Assembly (NCBI GenBank): GCA_902782965.1
Contig: CACZPG010000237.1
Location: 1 to 10,892 of the forward strand
Length of the DNA stretch: 10,892 nt
Direction of reading: 5' to 3'
From: an uncultured Lachnospiraceae bacterium
GTDB taxonomy: Bacteria; Bacillota; Clostridia; Lachnospirales; Lachnospiraceae
Shown: positions 1 to 7,220 of the stretch, in pieces
How positions within the stretch are numbered: position 1 is the stretch's first letter
Layout of the letters: every line of letters starts with the position of its first letter
Made by a program: the position numbers and the translations under genes
The notes under the pieces: generated by a model
What the model was told of the DNA's origin: nothing
The model's database searches: none
Seen by the model: only the letters and a program-made list of their open reading frames with translations

Positions 1-1002
1 CGTTCGGAGAATTTCCGTGGAAGTATAGATGTTATTGAAAGAATAAATATAGAAGTTAAAGCTCTTGAAAAACAGCGTCAGGAAGTTATGCATCTGTTGC
101 TTTCGGATATACATGCCGGAACTGAGGCGGTGGATGCTTATATGGACAGGACTACGGTATGGTTTGCAGAGGAGAGAAAGTCTTTTGCCAAGAACAGGGA
201 ACTTCTGGATAAGGCGGCGAAAAGGCTCAGCTTCTCTGATGATTCAAAGGCTGCAAAGGATGTGTCAAGACTTCAGACCATGCTGAAGCAGACCATAGAG
301 AATCACAGTGCACTTATAGCGGCTACTGCTGAGCTGTCAAGATTCTCAGATGAGATGATTGCCCGGAGCAGAACCAGAAGTCTGAAGGTATCCTTTGATT
401 ATCAGGCGCTTCTGGGAAGAGCGGTAACGAGTGACAGACCGGATATACTTGGAATGGTTGTGGGACCTTTTCTTCAGCCGAGACGTGATAAGAGTCTGGC
501 TGTAGGAATAATAGATTCACTGGTGCTCAGTCATTCGGGAGACGGACTGAAGGGCGAAGAGAAGGAGAATCTTAAGGCGGATCTGAACTATAGATATCCG
601 GATGAAATTCTAAGTGAGAATATCGGACAGAATTTTGCCAAGCTCTTCAAAGAGCTTCTGCTGAGACTGAAGAGATGGAAGAAGGTGACTCTTGAAGAAT
701 ATCTGGCCATTCTGGAAGTCAAATTCGGAGAGGATATTTATAAGAACAGGGATTTGTATTCCTTTCTGATACACCTTGCCGGAAAAGAGAATTATTCAGT
801 TTCGGAAATGATGGAGAATCAGGAGACATTTCTGGATGAGATGGTCGTAAGTTACATTGGAGAGGAAGCATTAAAGGAATATGCCGATCTCGCCTTCGAA
901 TTGAGATTTGGTACAGAGGATATAGCCGTAGGCAAATCAGATGTGGCGGGCGGAGATGAATACATCGGAAAACTGAGAGACTTCACCGTAGTGATTTGCT
1001 GA
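1..1002 (+). CDS. jetA: Wadjet JetA-family kleisin-like subunit (MukF/MksF analogue), 5' partial
   Basis: The reading frame is open from the first base, so this is the C-terminal 333 residues of a longer protein. The internal ATG at 88 is not the true start, because the frame reads through upstream in a continuous helical segment (SENFRGSIDVIERINIEVK). The visible part is mostly helical and charged. A segment around DIHAGTEAVDAYMDRTTVWF is followed by a globular part with DILGMVVGPFLQPRR, then a C-terminal region that could be the winged-helix end expected of a kleisin. I recognise it as the JetA family of Wadjet-type condensins. JetA-family proteins bridge the SMC heads and bind the small JetB/MukE-like subunit. 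The following genes have the sizes and order expected for JetB and JetC, which supports the call. The family assignment is from remembered resemblance, not a search. The N-terminal domain cannot be judged. Confidence 0.75.
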   Translation, partial: RSENFRGSIDVIERINIEVKALEKQRQEVMHLLLSDIHAGTEAVDAYMDRTTVWFAEERKSFAKNRELLDKAAKRLSFSDDSKAAKDVSRLQTMLKQTIENHSALIAATAELSRFSDEMIARSRTRSLKVSFDYQALLGRAVTSDRPDILGMVVGPFLQPRRDKSLAVGIIDSLVLSHSGDGLKGEEKENLKADLNYRYPDEILSENIGQNFAKLFKELLLRLKRWKKVTLEEYLAILEVKFGEDIYKNRDLYSFLIHLAGKENYSVSEMMENQETFLDEMVVSYIGEEALKEYADLAFELRFGTEDIAVGKSDVAGGDEYIGKLRDFTVVIC

Positions 1003-1046
1003 TCAGCTGAATTGAGAAGCTGTGATTTATTTCGATTGGAGAAATG

Positions 1047-1754
1047 ATGGATAAAGGTTTAGAGAAAGCTCTTGATATATACAGTGTACTGGCTACCGGC
1101 AGAAGCATTTCTGCAAAGGATAAGGAGACCAGTGAGTTATATAATGCCTACTATGCAGATTCTGAGGTTTATGACATAACCAACGCTCTTCTGCAGAGGC
1201 TGGGCATGAAGCTATATGAATATAATGATTCGGTTTTTGTGACGGCCGGTAACGGTAACAAGGTCTTCGGGTATACCAATGATGATCTGAAGAGAAAGCT
1301 GGGACTGAGACTTAATAAGGAACTCTATCTTGTGTATTTCATAATCTATGAAGCACTGCTTCAGTTTTATAAGTCTTCAGATACCTATCAGATAAAGGAT
1401 TATATAAGGATAGATGAGTTGATTGAGGCTGTGACAGGTGATCTGAAGCAGATTGGCGGCGATATGGTGTCAGTCTCTGAATCGGATAATGATACGGGCT
1501 CCTTCAAGGAGGTGGCCGTACTCTGGGACAGTCTTCCGCCGATGATATCGGAGGATAAGGACAGAAATAAAGCTTCCCGTGGTTCTCAGATGGGCTATGT
1601 GAAACTGACTGCAAATCTTCTGTCCGGTGAAGGTATCTTCACAAATGTAGACGACAGATTATATCCCACGGACAGGTTCCATGCCATAGCTGAGAATTAT
1701 TTCGAAGATAACGGCAGTCTGATATATGAGAGTCTGAATTCCACTGATAACTAA
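1047..1754 (+). CDS. JetB/MukE-like small condensin subunit (DUF6063-type)
   Basis: This encodes a 235-residue soluble protein with no signal peptide or membrane segment. Two ATGs are adjacent, at 1044 and 1047. The GGAG at 1038-1041 lies 5 nt from the second and only 2 nt from the first, so 1047 is chosen. The protein has an N-terminal helical part, then a short hairpin-like segment (DSVFVTAGNGNKVFGYTNDD) typical of a winged-helix wing, then a longer helical part (LYLVYFIIYEALLQFYKS). It resembles the DUF6063 family found beside JetA-family genes in Clostridia. MukE, MksE and JetB proteins are winged-helix dimers that bind the kleisin, and the place between a kleisin and a large SMC-like ATPase fits that role. 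The gap to the upstream gene is 44 nt, consistent with one transcript. The structural role is inferred mainly from context and size. Confidence 0.65.
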   Translation: MDKGLEKALDIYSVLATGRSISAKDKETSELYNAYYADSEVYDITNALLQRLGMKLYEYNDSVFVTAGNGNKVFGYTNDDLKRKLGLRLNKELYLVYFIIYEALLQFYKSSDTYQIKDYIRIDELIEAVTGDLKQIGGDMVSVSESDNDTGSFKEVAVLWDSLPPMISEDKDRNKASRGSQMGYVKLTANLLSGEGIFTNVDDRLYPTDRFHAIAENYFEDNGSLIYESLNSTDN

Positions 1755-1815
1755 TGTGGCGACATGATAAGACAAATTCATGAAACAGTCTGATAAGATA
1801 AGTGCTATAGGCAGG

Positions 1816-1856
1816 AAAATGAGACAGATGAAATGTGACAAAATGAGATAAGTGAA
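1816..1856 (+). repeat. Pair of imperfect 17-nt direct repeats in the jetB-jetC gap
   Basis: AAAATGAGACAGATGAA at 1816-1832 and AAAATGAGATAAGTGAA at 1840-1856 match at 14 of 17 positions, with start points 24 nt apart. The motif GATAAG also recurs in the same gap at 1766, 1792, 1797 and 1847. The stretch is rich in A and G, so chance similarity is possible. A role as a regulator-binding array is speculative. Confidence 0.3.
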
Positions 1857-1878
1857 AAGTCTCTTCGTCACATGGAGG
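1833..1878 (+). promoter_or_regulatory. Possible hairpin abutting the ribosome binding site of the SMC-like gene
   Basis: ATGTGAC at 1833-1839 is perfectly complementary to GTCACAT at 1867-1873. Inside it, GAGA at 1845-1848 pairs with TCTC at 1860-1863. The 3' arm ends directly against the GGAGG at 1874-1878, which lies 7 nt before the GTG start at 1886. Folded RNA would place a stem edge at the ribosome binding site. The same inverted repeat could instead be a protein operator in DNA. No convincing -35/-10 promoter pair was found in the 131-nt gap 1755-1885, which holds no gene. Confidence 0.35.
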
Positions 1879-1885
1879 TAATAAA

Positions 1886-4800
1886 GTGCCAAGTATTAAC
1901 CGTATAAGAGTGAACAACGTTAAATATAATTTCGGAACTCAGGGATATGATGATTTCTCCATGAGAATGTACGGAAGGAATACGCTCTACGACCTTGCAA
2001 ACGGAGGTGGTAAGAGTGTTCTTATGCTGCTCTTAATGCAGAATCTGATTCCTAATTGTACTCTGGATGATAAGCAGCCTATCGAGAAGCTTTTCCGGGA
2101 TCCGAGTAATACTGTGATTCATTCCCTTATTGAGTGGAAGCTGGATCCGGCAGATGTAAAGGATGGTCTGAGATATATGACCACCGGCTTTGCTGCCAAG
2201 AAAGCTTCAGGCTCGGAGGAGGAGAGAGAAGACGGCACTGCTGAGATAGAATATTTCAATTATGTAATTTTCTACAGAGATTATAATAAGAACGATATAA
2301 TCAACCTTCCTCTGGAGAAGGATAACGAACACATTTCCTATAAGGCTCTTAGAAATTATCTGCATGATCTTGCGAGAAATGATAAGAACATGCTGGTTTA
2401 TCTGTTTGACCGAAAGGGTGAATACCAGAAATTCATTGCCGGCTACGGACTGTTTGAGAGTCATTGGGAAATTATAAGAGGTATCAATAAGACAGAGGGA
2501 CATGTCAGAACATATTTCGAGTCACACTATAAGACTACCAGAAGAGTAATTGAGGATCTTCTGATAGAGGAGATAATCGAGAAGGCATATATTACCAAGA
2601 CCAGCAGGGATTCTGATAAGACGGAGAGTACTGCAAATCTTCTGATGACAATTCAGGAGGAACTTAGAACTCTGTCAGAGAAGAAGAAAGATATCAAACT
2701 CTATGACTATGAGAAGGAACTTCTGGAGCTCCTGACTCAGAGAATCAGATCCTTTATGAACCTGTATATTGAGCAGGAGAAAAATGCAAATGAATTCGGT
2801 AAGATTTTCGTGACTCTCAGAAATGAGAAGGACAGAAGTCTGAACCATGTTGAAGAACTTGAGAATGCGGTTGTCAGGGGTGAACAGGACCTTCTTGAGA
2901 CAGAGAAGAAGCTGGAGCTTCTTAAGCTTATGAAGGATATATTTGCAGAGGACAGACAGAAGGAAGAAATAACCAGAGCTGAAGCTGAGAAGAAGGAACT
3001 GGATAAGGATATAACCATGCAGGAGAGCCTTCTCAGAGACCGCCTGGCAGCAAAGGAATATATGGTTCTTAAGGAGGCAGAGAATGAACTCCGTCAGCTT
3101 GACTCTGAAAGAAAGGAAAGAACCGATGGTTCCTCTGATATTTACAGAGTAGTAGCCTCCATTTATAAGAGAATGGAGGAACTGATTCAGGCGGATGAGA
3201 AGAAGCTGGGTGAGCTGGGATTAAGTCTGGAAGCTCTTCGAAAGGAAAGTGATGAGAAGGCTAAGGCTGTATCGGAGGCTTATACCGAGATTGCAGTACT
3301 GGAGAACAGGAAGGATTACATTGAGAAGGATATCAGCAGCATGGACAGAAACTGCCGTATGCTTCAGGAGGAGCTGTCCCAGCCTATGCTTGGAGATGCC
3401 GCTGAACTTATAGAAGAACTCAGAAAGGGAATCCGGACAGCCGAAGAATCTGCGGAGGAAAGCAGAAAGACTGTTGAGGAGAGTGCGCTCAGACTAAAGG
3501 AAGCAGAGACCGGAAGGGATAAGCTTCTGGCAGAGAAGACCCAGACTGAAATACTTCTGGAAGAACTGGACAAACGACTGGATGAATATGAGAACGTAAA
3601 GTCCAAGATGAAGTCCGTAAGCTCCATATATACCGGTGATAAGAATTCGCCTGCTGAGAAAACAGAGAAGAGTCTGAGAGACAAAATCACGGCAGATACA
3701 TTTAAGCTTTATGAGAAGAAGAAAGAACTCAGTGCCTGTGAGAAGAAGATAAATGAGATTAATGACGGACGACTGATCGCACCTACCCGTGGAATAGAGA
3801 AGGTCATGGACTATATTGTGACAAGACACGGTAAGGACAGCATGTTCGGAATGGATTATGTATCCAGTCTTCCTGATGGAATGAAGGAGGAAATACTGGA
3901 CAGACTTCCCGGACTTCCCTATGGAATTGTTGTACGGGATCTGGAGGCGGTTATAGCGGATACAGGTCTGAATGAAATAGATATTGATGAAGAAGTGTTC
4001 CTCTATGACAGAGAAAGCCTGGAGGATATAAGCATAGAATTATCCGAGGGAATTTCCTGTGTCAGAAAGACCAGAGATTTCTATACAAGTCTTACCACCA
4101 GGAGAAACCGCCTGGATATACTTGAGGCTGAAATGAGCGGACTCAGAGAGGATGTCAGAATCGGAGAATCCATGCTTGATACATTGAGAGAGGATCTGGA
4201 TTTCGTTCATCTTTATATGGATAAAGGATTCGATACAGTCACTTCAGATAGAGATCAGGCAGTTAGTGACCTTGAAGAGATTAAGAAGCAGCTGTCACAG
4301 CTTGAGAGTGATATTGATTTCCATGAAAGTGTTACAGCCAGAAGCAATGCAGCTGTAACTCAGGCGGAAACAGGGATAGAGACTCTGAATAAGGATATCA
4401 AGCTGCTTGAAGAGATAGCCGATATTACCGGCAAGAGCTCAAAGCTCAGAAAAGAAATATCTGAGATAGAGAGAAAGAAACGCGAAACAGGTGACAGAAT
4501 CAAGACTTTGGAGAAGGCTTCTGACGAGCTCAGACTGGCCTCAATGCAGGAGAAGGATGAGACGGAAACTCTCAGAAATGAGATAAGAACCCTTCGAAGT
4601 AAATGGGACAACCGCTTCTCCATGTATTATGTGGAAGGCAGCAGTTATGAGGAGATGGATAACAGCCTCAGTGAACTGGAAGTGCTCTTCGAGAGGGCTC
4701 TCGGAGATATGTCAGAAGGAAGAATGTCCCTGGAGAAGGAGAAGCTTCTGAGAGATACTCTGTCAGGAAATGTAAGAAGACAGGAAGCAGTTATTAAAGA

Positions 4801-6304
4801 ACTGGGTGTTTCTCTGGAGGAATTAAGAAAAAGAGATGAAGAGGGCAGCCTCAAGTCCTCCACTGATGAACTTATCAGTGAGATAAGAAATAACTGCTAT
4901 GAACTGAAACGAAGAGGTGATATAGAAAACACCAGACTTTCAGAGAAAAGAAATGTACTTGCCAAGCTTGAAGGAAGTATAGAATATGCAAGAAACAGAT
5001 TCTTCGAGAAATATGGTGAGAACAGCCACGAGCTGATCAGTCAGTACAGTTCATCCCTGGGTGAGGATATTTCAGAACAGGTGATAGCTGAGGCTATTTC
5101 AGGTAAAGAGAAAGAAATAGTTATCCGTCGTGAGGGACTTGATAAATCCCGAAGAGAACTGTCTTCCTATAAGAAAGAGCTGGATGATAATGATGATATC
5201 CTGAAGATGTCCAAACGTATCGTGGATGGAGAATCGGTTGACATAACTAAGATTGTTCCTTTTGCAGATACCTCTTCAATAGGAGAATTCTTTGAGAGAA
5301 CTCTGATAACACATGATAAGCTTGCTAAGGATATAGACAGAGCCAAGGCAGATACCATGAAGGTGAAACTGAAGGTATATGATTCTCTTATGGAAATGAA
5401 TGTCAATGAGCTTGCAGGTTCCATCAGGGATGATGTAAGTGTTCCCGAGACAGCAACAGATGCTCATAATCTGATAGAAAAACTTAGTGAGGTATCACGT
5501 ATAGTTTCTCTTGAGAAGGAAAGAGTTGAGAAGAGTCTTGTAGGAATGGAACAGCTTAAGGACAGTTTCATAGAGGGGTGTATTGAGAGATGTCTTGATG
5601 TCCGCTCCGAACTGGATAAGCTGAGCCGGCTGTCTGAAATCACAATGGATGGTCAGAAGCTTCAGATGATCAAACTTTCGATTCCATATGTTAAGGATGA
5701 ATTCATCAAGGACAGGATGTCTGAATACATAGACACTGTAGTAGAGGAAATGGATAAGAAGGAGACAGACAGTGATAAGCAGAAGTTCCTGAATGCCAGC
5801 CTCTCCATGAAGAAGCTGTTTTCGGTTATCGTTACCGATATGTCGAAGATCAAGCTGATGCTGTATAAGAGAGAAAGAATCAGAGAACAGAGCAGATATC
5901 TCAGATATGAGGAGGCCGTCGGAAGTACAGGACAGTCTCAGGGTATCTATATACAGTTCCTGATTTCGATTATCAATTACATTTCCGGAATGTATGCTTC
6001 TACAGATGGTCATGACAGAGCTAAGACGTTATTCATTGATAATCCGTTCGGTGCAGCCAAGGATATTTATATCTGGGAACCGATATTCAGCCTTCTGGCT
6101 GAGAATAACTGTCAGCTTATTGTTCCGGCTCGAGGAGCTACACCTGAGATAACCGGAAGATTTGATATCAATTATGTTCTCGGTCAGCAGATGACCGGAA
6201 AGAGAACAACGACGGTAGTTACCCATTTCAGCAGTAAAACCAAAGGGGAAGAATTGGAGTATAAGGATCTGGATTATGAACAGCAGTCCTTTGACTTTAT
6301 TTAG
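1886..6304 (+). CDS. JetC/MukB-like SMC-family condensin ATPase
   Basis: This encodes a 1472-residue protein that starts at GTG, chosen because GGAGG at 1874-1878 is 7 nt upstream and the N-terminus begins a typical head-domain strand (INRIRVNNVKYNF). The P-loop is NGGGKS, with K43 and S44. Long Glu/Lys/Arg/Leu-rich coiled coil runs over about residues 285-625. A globular hinge-like part lies near 630-710 (MFGMDYVSSLPDGM and GLPYGIVV). More coiled coil extends to about 1330. The C-terminal half-head carries a signature-like GSTGQSQG at 1346-1353 and a Walker B TLFIDN ending at D1385-N1386. SMC-type proteins dimerise at the hinge and use ATP at the paired heads to extrude DNA loops. Partners here should be the upstream kleisin and small subunit. 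Asn follows the Walker B Asp where most SMC/ABC ATPases have the catalytic Glu. JetC-like is preferred over SbcC or RecN because of the neighbours and the uninterrupted MukB-like length. Confidence 0.85.
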   Translation: MPSINRIRVNNVKYNFGTQGYDDFSMRMYGRNTLYDLANGGGKSVLMLLLMQNLIPNCTLDDKQPIEKLFRDPSNTVIHSLIEWKLDPADVKDGLRYMTTGFAAKKASGSEEEREDGTAEIEYFNYVIFYRDYNKNDIINLPLEKDNEHISYKALRNYLHDLARNDKNMLVYLFDRKGEYQKFIAGYGLFESHWEIIRGINKTEGHVRTYFESHYKTTRRVIEDLLIEEIIEKAYITKTSRDSDKTESTANLLMTIQEELRTLSEKKKDIKLYDYEKELLELLTQRIRSFMNLYIEQEKNANEFGKIFVTLRNEKDRSLNHVEELENAVVRGEQDLLETEKKLELLKLMKDIFAEDRQKEEITRAEAEKKELDKDITMQESLLRDRLAAKEYMVLKEAENELRQLDSERKERTDGSSDIYRVVASIYKRMEELIQADEKKLGELGLSLEALRKESDEKAKAVSEAYTEIAVLENRKDYIEKDISSMDRNCRMLQEELSQPMLGDAAELIEELRKGIRTAEESAEESRKTVEESALRLKEAETGRDKLLAEKTQTEILLEELDKRLDEYENVKSKMKSVSSIYTGDKNSPAEKTEKSLRDKITADTFKLYEKKKELSACEKKINEINDGRLIAPTRGIEKVMDYIVTRHGKDSMFGMDYVSSLPDGMKEEILDRLPGLPYGIVVRDLEAVIADTGLNEIDIDEEVFLYDRESLEDISIELSEGISCVRKTRDFYTSLTTRRNRLDILEAEMSGLREDVRIGESMLDTLREDLDFVHLYMDKGFDTVTSDRDQAVSDLEEIKKQLSQLESDIDFHESVTARSNAAVTQAETGIETLNKDIKLLEEIADITGKSSKLRKEISEIERKKRETGDRIKTLEKASDELRLASMQEKDETETLRNEIRTLRSKWDNRFSMYYVEGSSYEEMDNSLSELEVLFERALGDMSEGRMSLEKEKLLRDTLSGNVRRQEAVIKELGVSLEELRKRDEEGSLKSSTDELISEIRNNCYELKRRGDIENTRLSEKRNVLAKLEGSIEYARNRFFEKYGENSHELISQYSSSLGEDISEQVIAEAISGKEKEIVIRREGLDKSRRELSSYKKELDDNDDILKMSKRIVDGESVDITKIVPFADTSSIGEFFERTLITHDKLAKDIDRAKADTMKVKLKVYDSLMEMNVNELAGSIRDDVSVPETATDAHNLIEKLSEVSRIVSLEKERVEKSLVGMEQLKDSFIEGCIERCLDVRSELDKLSRLSEITMDGQKLQMIKLSIPYVKDEFIKDRMSEYIDTVVEEMDKKETDSDKQKFLNASLSMKKLFSVIVTDMSKIKLMLYKRERIREQSRYLRYEEAVGSTGQSQGIYIQFLISIINYISGMYASTDGHDRAKTLFIDNPFGAAKDIYIWEPIFSLLAENNCQLIVPARGATPEITGRFDINYVLGQQMTGKRTTTVVTHFSSKTKGEELEYKDLDYEQQSFDFI

Positions 6305-6312
6305 ATTGTATT

Positions 6313-7170
6313 ATGTACAGAGTTGAAAGCAAAAACATACTGACACCGCAGAATGGTCTGAATATATATATCGGCAGAACCGAGAACAGTATTCTTATGA
6401 CAGAGATACGAGACGGTGATCCCATGGATATCGGAGTTAAGGTGGATGCGGCAGAACAGCTGGCAGGAACTCTGAAGTCCAGAAGAGGCAAGGGAATGAT
6501 CTTGCTGGGAAATCTGGGAGATCCCTATAATGATCATGAAGAAGAACTGGGACTTGTCCGAAAATGTCTTAAGGTTATAGAATTCTACGATCATGGTGTT
6601 ATAATAAATACTCATCAGAAGAGAATACTTCGGGATATAGATGTCCTGTCGGGGATTGCCGGTAAGACTAAGGCTATTGTTGAACTAAATGTTCCAACCC
6701 TGAGGGATGAGAAACTCAGACTGATCGACGGTGAGGAGACAATGACTGTCAGTGAAAGACTCGAAGTGGCGGAGGAACTCAGCAAGGCAGGTGTGAGTGT
6801 AGTTGTGTCTCTGAATCCGCTTATCCCATATGTAAATGATGACAGAGATGAGCTGCTGGAGCTGGTGGCCAAACTTCTGGAATATGATATCACTGGAATC
6901 GACCTTCTGGACGGCAGACTTATGATCAGAAATGCGGTGAGGGAATTCTTCTATAAGCAGTTCAAATCACGGTTTCCTGATGAGTACAGACAGTTTGCTT
7001 CGGAATATGAAGAGACTGGAGAACTCTATATCAGAACTTGCTCCGAGACAATAAATATCCTTGGGGAAATGATAAATTCCGGTGGGAAGATATGTGATAC
7101 AAAACAGCTGCGTCTGTACAAACGAAAATATGAGAATAAGCAGATGGGTGAGCAAATGACGCTGTTCTGA
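6313..7170 (+). CDS. SPL-like radical SAM family protein lacking the iron-sulfur cysteines (probable pseudoenzyme)
   Basis: This encodes a 285-residue protein starting 8 nt after the SMC-like gene, with no clear Shine-Dalgarno sequence, so translational coupling is likely. From memory of the family, it follows SPL-family radical SAM proteins of Lachnospiraceae along most of its length: ILTPQNGLNIY (9-19), KGMILLGNLGDPY (60-72), EEELGLVRKCL (76-86), RILRDIDVL (104-112), SERLEVAEELSKAGV (147-161) and NPLIPYVNDD (168-177). The usual YRGCxxxCxYC loop is replaced by YIGRTENSILM, so the three cluster ligands become R22, S26 and M29. Only three Cys remain (C85, C243, C261), scattered and not in a radical SAM motif. 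It therefore should not bind the 4Fe-4S cluster or cleave SAM in the usual way, while the fold and possibly DNA binding may persist. The C-terminus QMTLF resembles a beta-clamp binding peptide. The frame is intact, so this is a maintained gene rather than a decaying one. It occupies the place where JetD would be expected. Confidence 0.75.
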   Translation: MYRVESKNILTPQNGLNIYIGRTENSILMTEIRDGDPMDIGVKVDAAEQLAGTLKSRRGKGMILLGNLGDPYNDHEEELGLVRKCLKVIEFYDHGVIINTHQKRILRDIDVLSGIAGKTKAIVELNVPTLRDEKLRLIDGEETMTVSERLEVAEELSKAGVSVVVSLNPLIPYVNDDRDELLELVAKLLEYDITGIDLLDGRLMIRNAVREFFYKQFKSRFPDEYRQFASEYEETGELYIRTCSETINILGEMINSGGKICDTKQLRLYKRKYENKQMGEQMTLF

Positions 7171-7205
7171 ATAATAGAGAACTAAGTAATAAATGAGTTA
7201 TATAT

Positions 7206-7212
7206 AAGGAGG
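7206..7212 (+). promoter_or_regulatory. Strong ribosome binding site of the malic enzyme gene
   Basis: AAGGAGG lies 8 nt before the ATG at 7221, a near-perfect Shine-Dalgarno match, in contrast to the weak initiation region of the gene just upstream. This suggests the malic enzyme is translated independently and strongly. The 50-nt gap 7171-7220 shows no clear promoter or terminator. Confidence 0.7.
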
Positions 7213-7220
7213 AAAAATTA

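Larger units (their letters stand above)
1..7170 (+). other. JetABC-like condensin operon with an SPL-like fourth gene, JetD absent
   Basis: Four consecutive same-strand genes (kleisin-like, MukE-like, SMC-like ATPase, SPL-like) are separated by gaps of 44, 131 and 8 nt. The first three match the order of Wadjet and MksBEF/MukBEF systems. A Toprim-type JetD nuclease is not present between the ATPase and the malic enzyme. It could lie upstream of the window, before jetA, which cannot be seen. A shared transcript is inferred from spacing and strand only. Confidence 0.6.

Noticed and set aside
88..1002. ATG at 88 as the start of the first gene
   Set aside because: The same frame is open to base 1 with protein-like helical sequence, and no good ribosome binding site precedes 88, so the gene begins outside the window.
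1639..1917. Minus-strand open frames across the jetB-jetC gap with repeated HLSHF residues
   Set aside because: They are antisense to coding ends and the repeat is explained by the imperfect DNA direct repeats. No ribosome binding site or protein-like composition supports them.
5495..6013. 172-codon minus-strand open frame inside the ATPase gene
   Set aside because: It lies wholly antisense to a confidently assigned coding region and shows no recognisable domain. Long shadows are expected in this composition.
1886..6304. Identification of the large ATPase as SbcC/Rad50 or RecN
   Set aside because: No SbcD neighbour or zinc-hook CxxC is seen at the hinge, and the length and kleisin/MukE-like neighbours fit a MukB/JetC-type condensin better.
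6313..7170. Identification of the fourth gene as JetD
   Set aside because: No Toprim-like acidic motifs or DUF3322/DUF2220-type sequence is seen, while the framework matches SPL-family proteins over most of its length.
7164..7182. GTTCT/AGAAC inverted repeat at the end of the SPL-like gene as a terminator
   Set aside because: The stem is only 5 bp, AT-rich, overlaps the stop codon and is not followed by a T run.
7171..7220. TATATA before the malic enzyme as a promoter -10 element
   Set aside because: It abuts the ribosome binding site, so a transcript starting from it would lack the Shine-Dalgarno sequence, and no matching -35 is seen.
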